A stretch of DNA of 64,000 nt from Bog-473 sp963824195 (GTDB lineage Bacteria > Actinomycetota > Acidimicrobiia > Acidimicrobiales > RAAP-2), in the NCBI GenBank assembly GCA_963824195.1, contig CAWGOJ010000018.1:62001-126000 (forward strand), given 5' to 3'. The translations under genes were made by a program, and so were the position numbers. How positions within the stretch are numbered: position 1 is the first letter of the stretch; each line of letters starts with the position of its first letter. The notes beneath the pieces are model-generated. The model was not told the origin of the DNA, made no database searches, and worked only from the letters and a program-made list of their open reading frames with translations. Below, piece after piece: positions 7,622 to 17,403 of the stretch.

Positions 7622-8707
7622 ATGGGACAGGAAGTGCGCGGTGTGGTGGCGCGGAAGAAGGGCGCACCGGTCACGCTCGAGTCGATCGTGGTGCCCGATC
7701 CCGGGCCGGGCGAAGCTGTCGTCGCCGTGAAGGCGTGCGGCGTCTGCCACACCGACCTCCACTACCGCGAGGGCGGCATCAACGACGACTTCCCCTTTCT
7801 CCTCGGCCACGAAGCGGCCGGCATCGTCGAGTCGGTCGGTCCCGACGTCACGGACCTCGCGGCGGGCGATTTCGTCGTCCTGAACTGGCGTGCCGTATGC
7901 GGCGAGTGCAGGGCGTGCCGGAGGGGCCGGCCCTGGTACTGCTTCTCCACCCACAACGCGACGCAGAAGATGACGCTGGGCGACGGAACGCCGCTCTCCC
8001 CCGCGCTCGGCATCGGCGCCTTCGCCGACAAGACCCTGGTGGCGGCGGGCCAGTGCACGAAGGTCAACCCGTCGGCGCGGCCCGAGGCGGTGGGGCTGCT
8101 CGGCTGCGGCGTGATGGCGGGGCTCGGCGCCGCCATGTTCACCGGCCAGGTCGGTCCGGGCGACTCGGTGGCCGTCTTCGGCTGCGGCGGTGTGGGGTGT
8201 GCCGCCGTCGCCGGGTCGAAGCTCGCCGGGGCGGCGACCATCATCGGCGTCGACCGAGATCCCGGGAAGCTCGAGCTTGCCACCGCCTTCGGCGCGACGC
8301 ACACGGTCGACGCCAGCGCCGGCGACCCGGTGGAGGCGGTCCGATCCATCACGGGAGGCAACGGCGCCGATGTGTGCATCGAGGCCGTGGGCCACCCGGT
8401 GGTGATGGAACAGGCCTTCATGGCGCGTGACCTGGCCGGGACCCTGGTCCAGGTCGGCGTCCCGACCCCCGACATGCGCATCGACCTGCCGATGATCGAG
8501 TTCTTCGGTCGTGGCGGCGCGCTGAAGCCGAGCTGGTATGGCGATTGCCTCCCCTCCCGCGACTTCCCCATGCTGGTCGACCTCTACCTCGACGGGCGGC
8601 TCGACCTCGACGGCTTCGTCAGCGAGACCATCGGCATCGACCAGGTGGAGGCCGCCTTCGCCCGCATGCAACGCGGCGAGGTGCTGCGCTCGGTCGTCGT
8701 CATCTGA
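7622..8707 (+). CDS. mscR: S-(hydroxymethyl)mycothiol dehydrogenase (formaldehyde detoxification)
   Basis: A 361-aa class-III-type zinc alcohol dehydrogenase that oxidises the formaldehyde-mycothiol adduct with NAD in the cytosol. Near-diagnostic blocks are CGVCHTDLHYREGGIND (catalytic zinc Cys), LLGHEAAGIVESVG, GDFVVLNWRAVCGECRAC (structural zinc), WYCFSTHNATQKMTL, PALGIGAFADKTLV, LLGCGVMAGLGAA and GVPTPDMRIDLPMIEFFG; these match the mycobacterial mycothiol enzyme closely. GGGGAGGTG stands before the ATG. The usual neighbour, a metallo-beta-lactamase-fold hydrolase for S-formylmycothiol, is absent; a gamma-glutamyltransferase follows two bases after the stop instead. Confidence 0.9.
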   Translation: MGQEVRGVVARKKGAPVTLESIVVPDPGPGEAVVAVKACGVCHTDLHYREGGINDDFPFLLGHEAAGIVESVGPDVTDLAAGDFVVLNWRAVCGECRACRRGRPWYCFSTHNATQKMTLGDGTPLSPALGIGAFADKTLVAAGQCTKVNPSARPEAVGLLGCGVMAGLGAAMFTGQVGPGDSVAVFGCGGVGCAAVAGSKLAGAATIIGVDRDPGKLELATAFGATHTVDASAGDPVEAVRSITGGNGADVCIEAVGHPVVMEQAFMARDLAGTLVQVGVPTPDMRIDLPMIEFFGRGGALKPSWYGDCLPSRDFPMLVDLYLDGRLDLDGFVSETIGIDQVEAAFARMQRGEVLRSVVVI

Positions 8708-8709
8708 GC

Positions 8710-10347
8710 ATGGCGCTCCCGCTCGCCCCCTTCGGCCCCCGGAGCGGCCTGCGCGGCATGGTCGCGGCGGCCGACCAGCTGGCGACGTCGGCGGGGGTCG
8801 GCATGCTCGCCCGCGGCGGCTCGGCAGCTGATGCGGCCGTGGCCACCGGGACCGTGATGGCGGTCGTCGGGCCTCACCTGTGCGGCCTGGGTGGCGACGT
8901 GCTCGCCATGGTCGCCCCGCCCGGGTCACCACCAGAGGCGCTCCTCTCCATCGGGCGTGCCGGTGCCGGGTCCGACCCGGCCCGCCTGCGCGCCGAGGGC
9001 ATGACGGCCATGCCGCTACGGGGCGACATCCGCAGCGTGGAGGTGCCCGGCGCCGTGGACGGTTGGCTCGCCCTGCACGCCCGCCACGGCCGGCTCCCGC
9101 TCGGCGACGTGCTGGCCCCGGCGATCGAGCTGGCCGAGGACGGCTTTGCGGCCTCCGTCATGCTGGCGCTGGCGAGTCATCTCGTCCACGCGCTCTCGGG
9201 GGCCGGCGAGCTCTGCCCCGACGGGCCGCTCGAGGTCGGGCAACGCGTGCGCGTCCCCGGCATCGCCCGCACCCTGCGCGCCGTGGCCCGCGACGGGCGC
9301 GACGGCTTCTACCGCGGCGAGTTCGGCCGCGGCCTGCTCGAGCTCGGGGACGGCCACTTCGCGGCGGGAGACTTGGCCATCAGCGCGGCCCAGTGGTGCG
9401 AGCCGTTGCGCGTCGGGGCCTGGGGCCACCATCTCTGGACCGTGCCGCCACCCTCGCAGGGCTACCTCACGCTGGCCGGGGCCTCCGTCGCGGACGCGGC
9501 GGGGCTCGGCTCCGACCCCGACGACCCGCGCTGGGCACACCTCCTCGTCGAGTCGTGGCGCGCCGTCGGCCACGACCGCCCCGACGTGCTCTTCGACGGC
9601 GCCGACGGGACCGCGCTCCTGCACCCCGGCCGCCTGGACGCCGCCGCGGCGCGCGTGGCCGCCGACCGGGCGGCACCACCGGACGTGGCGCCGGGGCACG
9701 GCACGATGGGCCCTGCTCTCACCCGGCTCGCCGACGGGGACACGACCCATCTGTGCGCCATGGACGCGGACGGCCTCGGGATCTCGCTGACGCAATCCAA
9801 CGCGCTCGATTTCGGCTCGCACCTCGTCGAGCCCTCCACGGGCGTCTTCCTGCACAACCGCGGCGTGGGCTTCTCCCTCGTCGAGGGCCATCCCGCCGAG
9901 GTCGGACCGGGGCGACGTCCGCCCCACACACTCTCCCCGATGCTCGTCACCTCTGTGGGCGGCACGCTGACGCATCTCGTCGGCGCCATGGGCGGCGACG
10001 CGCAGCCGCAGATCATCGTCCAGCTCCTGGCCCGCCTGCTGCACGCCGGCCAGGACCCCGCAACCGCCATCGCGGCGCCGCGGCTCACCCTCGACGCGCC
10101 GTCGGCCGGCCCGTTCCGCCTGTGGTGGGGCGAGGACCTCACGGTGGCTGTCGAGTCGGATGCGCCTCGGGGATGGCAGCACGGGCTGGCCACACGCGGC
10201 CACCGGGTGCGGGCCATCCGCGCCTTCGACCCCGTCGCGGTCGGCTGCGCCCAGATCATCGCCGTGCACGACGACGGCGAGGGGGGCCGCCGCCTCGTGG
10301 CGGCGTCGGACCCGAGGAGCCCCGAGGGCGCCGCGATCGGCCGCTGA
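8710..10347 (+). CDS. Gamma-glutamyltransferase family protein (Ntn hydrolase)
   Basis: A 545-aa protein with the gamma-glutamyltranspeptidase fold: ATSAGVGMLARGGSAADAAVA and CGLGGDVLAMV at the N-terminus, IRSVEVPGAVDGW, PPPSQGYLTL, and the small-subunit start DTTHLCAMDADG, where the first Thr would be the autocatalytic nucleophile. The C-terminal part has PPHTLSPMLV and GGDAQPQIIVQ. No signal peptide is visible, so it is probably cytosolic, unlike secreted E. coli Ggt; related cytosolic enzymes act as amidases or oxamate/cephalosporin acylase-like enzymes. It starts two bases after mscR and is probably co-translated. Confidence 0.8.
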   Translation: MALPLAPFGPRSGLRGMVAAADQLATSAGVGMLARGGSAADAAVATGTVMAVVGPHLCGLGGDVLAMVAPPGSPPEALLSIGRAGAGSDPARLRAEGMTAMPLRGDIRSVEVPGAVDGWLALHARHGRLPLGDVLAPAIELAEDGFAASVMLALASHLVHALSGAGELCPDGPLEVGQRVRVPGIARTLRAVARDGRDGFYRGEFGRGLLELGDGHFAAGDLAISAAQWCEPLRVGAWGHHLWTVPPPSQGYLTLAGASVADAAGLGSDPDDPRWAHLLVESWRAVGHDRPDVLFDGADGTALLHPGRLDAAAARVAADRAAPPDVAPGHGTMGPALTRLADGDTTHLCAMDADGLGISLTQSNALDFGSHLVEPSTGVFLHNRGVGFSLVEGHPAEVGPGRRPPHTLSPMLVTSVGGTLTHLVGAMGGDAQPQIIVQLLARLLHAGQDPATAIAAPRLTLDAPSAGPFRLWWGEDLTVAVESDAPRGWQHGLATRGHRVRAIRAFDPVAVGCAQIIAVHDDGEGGRRLVAASDPRSPEGAAIGR

Positions 10348-10396
10348 AGCCCCCGGACCGGATCCCGCACATCGCCGCGGCCGGTAGCGTGGGCGC

Positions 10397-12240
10397 ATCG
10401 AACGCCTCACCTCGCCGCCCCCGCACGCCCCCACGCCCGCCGGCGTCGCGTCCGGGCTCCCGGGTGCCCCGGCCGGTGGCCCGAACTCGCGGGTCTCCCG
10501 GTGGTTCCGGCGTCCCGACCCCGAGGCACCCCTGCCCGATGGCTACAAGTGGACCGCGCTGTTCATCTCGACCCTCGGCATGTTGATGGCCACGATCGAC
10601 GGCTCCATCGTCCTCATCTCGCTGCCGGACATCTTCCGGGGCATCGACCTCAACCCGCTGCTGCCGGAGAACAGCTTCTACCTGCTGTGGATGATCCTGG
10701 GGTTCCTCGTCACGACGAGCGTCCTCGTCGTCACCCTGGGGCGCCTGGGCGACATGTACGGCCGGGTGCGGATGTACAACCTCGGGTTCGCGGTCTTCAC
10801 CGTCTTCTCCCTCGCCCTGAGCGTGACCTGGCTGACCGGCCCCGCCGGAGGCATGTACCTCATCGTGATGCGCATCTTCCAGGGCGTCGGCGCCGCCATG
10901 CTCATGGCCAACTCGGCCGCCATCCTCACCGACGCCTTCCCCGAGGACCAGCGCGGCCTGGCCCTCGGCGTCAACCAGGCGGCGGCCTTCAGCGGCTCGT
11001 TCATCGGCCTGATCCTCGGTGGGGTCCTGGCCCCGATCAACTGGCGCCTGGTCTTCCTGGTGTCGGTGCCCATCGGGCTCTTCGCCACGGTGTGGGGCTA
11101 CCTGCGGCTGCGCGAGCTGGGGCAGCGGCGCTCGGCCCACATCGACTGGCCGGGCAACGTCACCTTCGCCCTGGGGCTGGTGCTGATCATGATCGGCATC
11201 ACCTATGGGATTGAGCCCTACGGCGGCCACGCGATGGGTTGGACCAACCCGCTCGTGATCGCCGCGCTGGCGGGGGCGCGCTCCTGCTCGTGGCCTTCTG
11301 CTTCATTGAGGTGCGCGTGCGCGAGCCGATGTTCCGCCTGCAGCTCTTCAAGATCCGCGCCTTCACCAGCGGCGTGATCGCCAGCTTCCTGGCGGCCGTG
11401 AGCCGCGGCGGCCTGATGTTCATGCTCATCATCTGGCTCCAGGGGATCTGGCTGCCGCTGCACGGCTATTCGTTCGCCACCACCCCACTGTGGGCGGGCA
11501 TCGCCATGATCCCGCTCACGCTCGGCATGTTGATCGCCGGCCCGATAGCGGGGATCCTCTCCGACCGCTACGGGGCCCGGCCCTTCGCCACCGGCGGCAT
11601 GATCGGGGCGGCCATCTGCTTCGCGCTGCTCGAGGCCCTCCCCATCGACTTCTCCTACTGGGTCTTCGGCGTCATCCTGTTCCTCACCGGCCTGACGATG
11701 GCGGCGTTCGGCTCGCCCAACCGCGCCGGCATCATGAACAGCCTCCCGCCCGAACACCGCGGTGCCGGCTCGGGCATGAACACGACGTTCCAGAACTCGG
11801 CCCAGGTCATCTCCATCGGGATCTTCTTCACGCTGATGATCGTCGGGCTGTCCTCCGCGCTGCCGCACAACGTCCTCATCGGGCTCCGGAGCGACGGAGT
11901 GCCGCCGGCGGTGGCGGCGCGGGCCTCGCACCTGCCCCCGATCTCGACGCTCTTCGCGGCCTTCCTCGGCTACGACCCGGTCGCGCACCTGATCGGCGCC
12001 GGCACGCTCGCTCACCTCAGCGCGGCACAGCAGGCGTCCCTGGCCCAGCGCAGCTTCTTCCCCGGCCTCATCGCGGCGCCGTTCCAGGAGGGCCTGCACG
12101 CCGCCTTCGACTTCGCCATCATCATGAGCCTGGCCGCGGCGGCGGCCTCGTGGACGCGCGGCGGCCGCTACGTGTACACCCCCGCCACCGAGGAGCCTGC
12201 CGACGAGCTCGTCCTCACCCGGGCCGGCCCGGCCTCGTGA
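10397..12240 (+). pseudogene. MFS (DHA2-type, about 14 TM) exporter, interrupted by a -1 frameshift
   Basis: The first part (WFRRPDPEAPLPDGYKWTA, MATIDGSIVLISLPDI, TLGRLGDMYGRVRMYNLGF, IFQGVGAAMLMANSAAI) and the second part (EVRVREPMFRLQLFK, GPIAGILSDRYGARPFATGG, GMNTTFQNSAQ) are one multidrug exporter of the EmrB/QacA type. The frame changes at the run of five G at 11272-11276; restoring one G joins ALAGG to ALLLVAFCFIEV. No ATG, GTG or TTG exists between the in-frame stop at 10385 and the first transmembrane helix; TAGCGT at 10385 followed six bases later by ATC (10397) would fit a leaderless ATC start. Either a damaged gene or sequence errors. Its stop overlaps the next gene (GTGA). Confidence 0.7.
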
Positions 12241-14072
12241 GCCCGGCCCGGTCACGCACGGTCGGGGACCCGCTCCGGATCGCCTCGCTCGTCAAACAAG
12301 TCCCGCTCGCCGAGTCGCTCCGCCTCGAGAGCGGCCGGCTCGTGCGCCGGGACGTGGACTTCGAGATGAACCCGTACTGCCGCCGTGCCGTGGCCCAGGG
12401 GGTGACGCTCGCCCGCTCCACAGGGGGCTCGTGCAGCGTCGTCACGCTCGGCCCCCCCAGCGCCGAAGACGTGCTGCGCGAGGCGGTGGCCTGGGGGGCG
12501 GACGCGGGGCTCCACGTCTGCGACCGCGCTTTCGCGGGCTCCGACACGCTGGCCACGGCCCGGGCCCTGACGGCGGCGGTCCGGGCTGCCGGGCCCTTCG
12601 ACCTCGTGCTGCTCGGCCGCAACTCCATCGACGGGGAGACGGGGCAGGTGGGGCCCGAGGTGGCCGAGCTGCTCGACCTCCCTTTCGCCAGCGGGGTGCG
12701 CCGGCTCGAAGACTTCGGCTCGTGCCTCCGCCTCGAGCTCGAGCACGACGACGGGACGCAGCAGGTCGAGATCGCCCTGCCGGCTGTCCTGTCGGTGGCC
12801 GAGCGCCTCTGCGACCCCTGCAAGGTGGACCCCGCCGGGCGGGCGGCCGTCCGGCCGGCGCTCATCACCCGGATCACGGCGGGCCAACTGGGCCACGGCC
12901 CCTGGGGCGAGGCGGGGAGCCCCACCGTCGTGGGTGCGACGCGGCCCATGGAGCACGAGCGCGCGAACCGCATGGTGCGGGGGACGCTCGAGGAGCAGGT
13001 GCAGGCTGCGGTGCACGAGCTCCGTCACCGCGGCGCGCTGGAGGCGGGCGGGAGAACGGGGCCGCCGGCTTCGGTGACCGACACGGAGCGCACCGGGGAG
13101 CGTGAGGGTCCGGCGTCCCGGGTCGTCACCGTCGTGGTGGAGCGGGGACGGCCCGAGGTGGCGCGCGAGCTGCTCGGCGCCGCCGCACGCCTGGGTCGCG
13201 AGATCGGTGCGGCGGTGCACGCGCTGTGCCCCGACGACACCGAGATCGACCTGCTGGCCGGCTGTGGCGCGGACCTCGTCGTCGTGCTGACCGGGTCACG
13301 CGTCGCCGAGGACGTCGCCGACGCCGTCGTCGCGCACCTGCGCGAGGCGGCCCCGTGGGCGGTGCTCGCCCCCAGCACGGCGTTCGGGCGGGAGGTGGCC
13401 GGCCGCGCCGCAGCGGCAACGGGCAGCGGACTGGTGGGTGACGCGGTCGCCCTGTCGGTGCGCGACGGGGTGCTGGTGGCAGCCAAGCCCGCGTTCGCGG
13501 GCGCGTTGGTGGCCGACATCACGTGCCGCAGCACCCCGCAGATGGTCACCGTGCGGCCCGGCGTGCTCCCCGCGCCGGCGCCCCGACGGCAGGACGCACC
13601 CACGATGGACCAGCCGGTGGGGACGCGAGGCCGCGTCCGCGTGCTCGGCGAGCGCCGCGACGACGACGTCGAGACGCTGGCCCGGGCCGAGGTGGTGATC
13701 GGGGTGGGCGCCGGGGTCAGCCCCGAGGAGTACGCGCAGCTCAGCCCGCTGGCCGCGCTGCTCGGCGCCGAGCTCGCTGCCACCCGCAAGGTGACCGACC
13801 GCGGTTGGGCGCCCCGCGCCCGCCAGGTCGGCCTGACCGGCCGCTCCATCGCACCCCGGCTGTACGTCGCCCTGGGCCTCAGCGGGAAGTTCAACCACAT
13901 GGTGGGCGTCCGCTCCGCCGGGACGGTCCTGGCCGTCAACACGGACTCCGACGCCCCGGTCTTCACGCAGTGCGACCTGGGCATCGTCGGCGACTGGCAC
14001 GAGGTCGTGCCGCTCCTCCACGAAGCGCTGCGCCACGGCGCACCCGAGCGCGACAGCGCTGCTGTCAGTTGA
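12237..14072 (+). CDS. Electron transfer flavoprotein, beta and alpha subunits fused (mycofactocin-associated type)
   Basis: A 611-aa protein. Residues 1 to about 270 are EtfB (LVKQVPLAESLRLESG, EMNPYCRRAVAQGV, LGRNSIDGETGQVGPEVAE, AVLSVAERLCDPCKVDP), and about 295-611 are EtfA, ending in the FAD-binding part (GLTGRSIAPRLYVALGLSG, FNHMVGVRSAGTVLAVN, DLGIVGDWHEVVP). ETFs carry electrons from flavin dehydrogenases to the quinone pool. The MNPYCRRAV and CDPCKVDP blocks resemble the ETF set that I know from mycofactocin-linked redox systems; here both subunits are one chain. GTG start at 12237 overlapping the MFS stop. Cytosolic, no signal peptide. Confidence 0.8.
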   Translation: MSPARSRTVGDPLRIASLVKQVPLAESLRLESGRLVRRDVDFEMNPYCRRAVAQGVTLARSTGGSCSVVTLGPPSAEDVLREAVAWGADAGLHVCDRAFAGSDTLATARALTAAVRAAGPFDLVLLGRNSIDGETGQVGPEVAELLDLPFASGVRRLEDFGSCLRLELEHDDGTQQVEIALPAVLSVAERLCDPCKVDPAGRAAVRPALITRITAGQLGHGPWGEAGSPTVVGATRPMEHERANRMVRGTLEEQVQAAVHELRHRGALEAGGRTGPPASVTDTERTGEREGPASRVVTVVVERGRPEVARELLGAAARLGREIGAAVHALCPDDTEIDLLAGCGADLVVVLTGSRVAEDVADAVVAHLREAAPWAVLAPSTAFGREVAGRAAAATGSGLVGDAVALSVRDGVLVAAKPAFAGALVADITCRSTPQMVTVRPGVLPAPAPRRQDAPTMDQPVGTRGRVRVLGERRDDDVETLARAEVVIGVGAGVSPEEYAQLSPLAALLGAELAATRKVTDRGWAPRARQVGLTGRSIAPRLYVALGLSGKFNHMVGVRSAGTVLAVNTDSDAPVFTQCDLGIVGDWHEVVPLLHEALRHGAPERDSAAVS

Positions 14073-14132
14073 GGGGCGGCGAGCGGGACGGTGACGGCAT
14101 CGCCAGCCACGTCCTCGGCATCAGGCCCGGAT

Positions 14133-16878
14133 CTACCTGGTCATCACCTTATGCAAGAAGTTGTGCGGGTCGGACGGCGGGCTGTGGCGGGCTCGCAGCA
14201 GCTCGTCGAAGGTGCCGGACGGGAGCGGGCGCGAGAAGTAGAAGCCCTGGGCCACGTCGCACCCCAGCCTCTGAATCTGCTCGAGCTCGGACAGGGTTTC
14301 CACCCCTTCGACGACCGTGATCGAGCCAATCGCCTGCGAGAGGGCGACCACGGCAGACACGATCGCCGACCGCACCGGGTCTTGGCCGATGTCGCGCGTG
14401 AAGCTCTGGTCGATCTTGATCACGTCGAGGGGGAACCGAGCGAGATACCCGAGCGAGGAGTGTCCCGTGCCGAAGTCGTCGATGGCCAGCCGGACTCCCA
14501 GGCCGTGCAGCCTGGTCAGGATGGAGGACGTCAACTCAACGTCGTGCATGGCCAGGCTCTCGGTGATCTCGAGGCAGAGTTGCGAGGGGTCGATGCCCGT
14601 GGAGCGGAGCACGTCCGCGACCTGGTCCTCCAGCTCCGCCTGACGAGAACTGTCGGGCCGACAGGTTCACGCCGACCTCGAGCACCACCCCGAACGTCTC
14701 GTGCCACGCCTTCGCCCGCCGACAGGCCTGCTCGAGCACAGCCTTCCCGATGGAGAGGATCGTCCCGTTGTCCTCGGCCAGCTCGATGAACTGAGCAGGA
14801 GAGAGGATCCCGTGTTCGGGGTGATCCCAGCGGACCAGAGCCTCAGCCCCGACGATGCGCTGGTCCACCAGCGAGATCAAGGGCTGGAAGTACACCTCAA
14901 CTTCGTTGCGTTCCACCGCATGATGGAGCGCCGTGTCGAGGTCGAGCCGACGGGCGGAGCGCCCGCCCATCCGGTTCTCTGCGAACAACGCGACCTGGCC
15001 ATCCCGTCCGCGCTCCTTGGCCCGGTACATGGCAACGTCCGCGTCGTGCAGGAGGTCGTCCCGCGACGTATTGGCTTCGCTCAACGCTATGCCGATGCTC
15101 ATCGTGGCCACGACCTCGTGCCCGCCGCTGAGGACGACCGGCTCGCGGAGCGCATCGAGCATCCTGTCGGCCACCTGGCTCGCGTCCTCGACCGACGCCA
15201 CCCTCTCCAGGATGATCACGAACTCATCCCCACCGAAGCGCGACAACGTGTCGCCTGGTCGCACCGCTCGTCGGAGCCGCTCCGCCACGACACGGAGAAG
15301 CTCATCACCCACCTGGTGACCGAGGTTGTCGTTGACGACCTTGAAGCGATCGATGTCACCGAAGAGGACGGCAATCCGGCCATCGGTGCGGGAGGCCTGC
15401 AACAGGGCGTGATCGAGGTGGTCGAGGAGGAGGCGGCGGTTGGCCAGGCCGGTCAAGGGATCCAAAAACGCGTGCCGTGCCAGCTGCTCCTCGAACGCTT
15501 TGCGCTCCGAGGTGTCGCGGAACACGATGACTGCGGCCGTCGGCTCCGAGTCGCCCACCACCGGGGAAGCCGTCATGGTCACCGGAAAATGCGAACCGTC
15601 GGCCCGCTCGAAGCGCGTGTCGTCGCTGATGACGTTCTGCCGCCCCGCCATGGCGCGCATCGCCGGGTCGAGGAGGAAACGCGGGGTCTCGATGATCGCG
15701 GCGGTATGTCCGCCTCCCGCCGCGATGTCGGTCCAGCCGAGCATGCGTGCTCCCGCCGGGTTCATGAACGTGATCTCCCCACTCACGTTGATGGCGCACA
15801 CGCCCTCGCCGAGGCTGCTGGTGATGACCGAGAGGTTGTCCTTCTGCCGCTCGACTTCGGCGTAGAGGTCGGCGTTGGCAAGTGCGATGGCACCGATTGA
15901 CGCCAGGGCGTCGAGCATGGCCCGGTCGGCGTCCTCGATTGGTTCGGTGCGGCTACGGCCCGAGACGGACAGCCAGAGCCTGCGGTCGGCCAGCTCGACC
16001 GGCGCGGCGAGGCCGCGGTCCTCGCCTTCGGGCCGGTCGGGATCCAACGTGACATCGGGCGAGCGCAGCAGCGAGCCGGCGGAGCTGAGCACGGCAGCAC
16101 GGGTCTCGTCGCTGCCGATGGAGCGGTTCACGTCGAGGGTCGCCTCGAACAGGACGCGCAACCGCCTCCGATCGCGGCGAGCGTAGAAGTGGCCCTCGCT
16201 CAGGTACCGGAGGACGAGAAGCGGTAGGACGGCGAGCGGCAGGAACTCGGGCTGATAGGACAGCAGCAGCGCCGTCGGAATGGCCAGAGCGATGCCGACG
16301 CCGGCGACGAGGAGCTTGCCCTCGAGGCCCCCGAAGACGGTCTCCCGCCACGATGTGTGGAATGTCGAGAAGATCGAGACGATGGCGCCGGTGTTGACCA
16401 CGAGGTAGCACAGGGCCCCGAGCAGCGCGGCTCCGACCTTGAAGTAGCCGGCCGAGTGATCCGGGCCGTGCACGAGGACGAACGCGAGGGCCGCGATCCC
16501 GGCCGAGGTGACGACCCGGCCGACGTTGAAGACCGACTTGACCAGCGGCCGGCGCGTCAGGGCTTGTGCCACGACCGTCACGACGGCGAACACGAGGACC
16601 GTCATGGCGGCTGGCACGAGCAGGACGAGCAGGACGAAGAATCCCTCGTCCAGATCGACCGCGTCAGACTGGTCGTCGACGTCGAGCAGGATCGGCCAGA
16701 CCCAGCTGGCCGCCATGAGCACGCCGAACACCACGGCGAACATGGTCTCCGTCGCGTTGGGCCAGCCCGTCACCCACACGCGGTGGGTCGCGATGGCCAG
16801 GGCCACCACGCCCGTAGCGGCCCAGGCCGCGACGACCACCAGGGCTGACCTCGAGAGGCCCGCCTTCCCGCCGGTCAT
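14133..16878 (-). pseudogene. Membrane GAF-PAS-GGDEF-EAL cyclic-di-GMP enzyme, frameshifted in EAL domain
   Basis: From the ATG at 16878: about seven hydrophobic segments (residues 1-230), a GAF-like region (235-355), a PAS domain (about 365-480, INVSGEITFMNPAGARMLGW), a GGDEF domain with intact SRFGGDEFVIIL, then EAL starting AEALVRWDHPEHG. After NLSARQF the frame is lost at about 14643 (one extra base); the rest of EAL (LCLEITESLAMHD, RLAIDDFGTGHSSLGYL, DVIKIDQSFTRD, VVEGVETLSELEQ) continues in another frame to the TAG at 14133. If the shift is real, the diguanylate cyclase would survive but the phosphodiesterase would be cut. The rest of EAL keeps all its motifs, so the shift may be recent or a sequence error. 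Confidence 0.75.
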
Positions 16879-17403
16879 GGCGCCGCCAGGGGAACGGTCA
16901 GTTCCAGATCGACCCATTCCATGCCGTGTTCCACACTGAGCCGTTCCAGAGGTCCGGCTTCGAATTGGTCTCGACGAGGTGAGGGCCGTCACGATGTCGC
17001 GTGCCGCTCCGCTCGGCGGCTCCGCTCGCACGGCGGCCGGGACAGTGAGCACCGTAGGGCGCCACTGCGAATCGCGCCACGATCACTGTGGCCCACTGGA
17101 CGTGGTGATGTACCCGAATCCGCACGCGACGACGAATCGCCCTCATCCCCCTCACCTGCATTGGCCCTCTTCCCATTTGGAACGTAACAGTTCGACGGAC
17201 GCCGCTCAACGGGCATTTCAACAATGCTTTCTCCACTTTTCGACCCGTCGCGAAGCACCCTTGACCACCAATGGGTGTCCCCGGTTGCCAACGGGTTGCG
17301 GTCTGGCAGACCATGGGGTCGCCTAGACGAGTCGTCGGTGCGGACGCCGTGGACGCACGGTGCAGCGCACGGCGGTCACGTCACGCTGATCACCCGACGA
17401 CGA
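16879..17403. other. 525-bp region without an intact gene; WN-repeat remnant at its left end
   Basis: The only recognisable coding trace is on the minus strand at 16898-16963, where the frame reads DLWNGSVWN then TAWNGSIWN and a stop. Trp-Asn-Gly-Ser repeats of this kind close many secreted actinobacterial proteins (for example subtilase-type proteins). The frame upstream of it lacks any domain or start, so this looks like the tail of a lost gene. The remainder holds the promoter region of the GGDEF-EAL gene and nothing else I can name. Confidence 0.4.
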
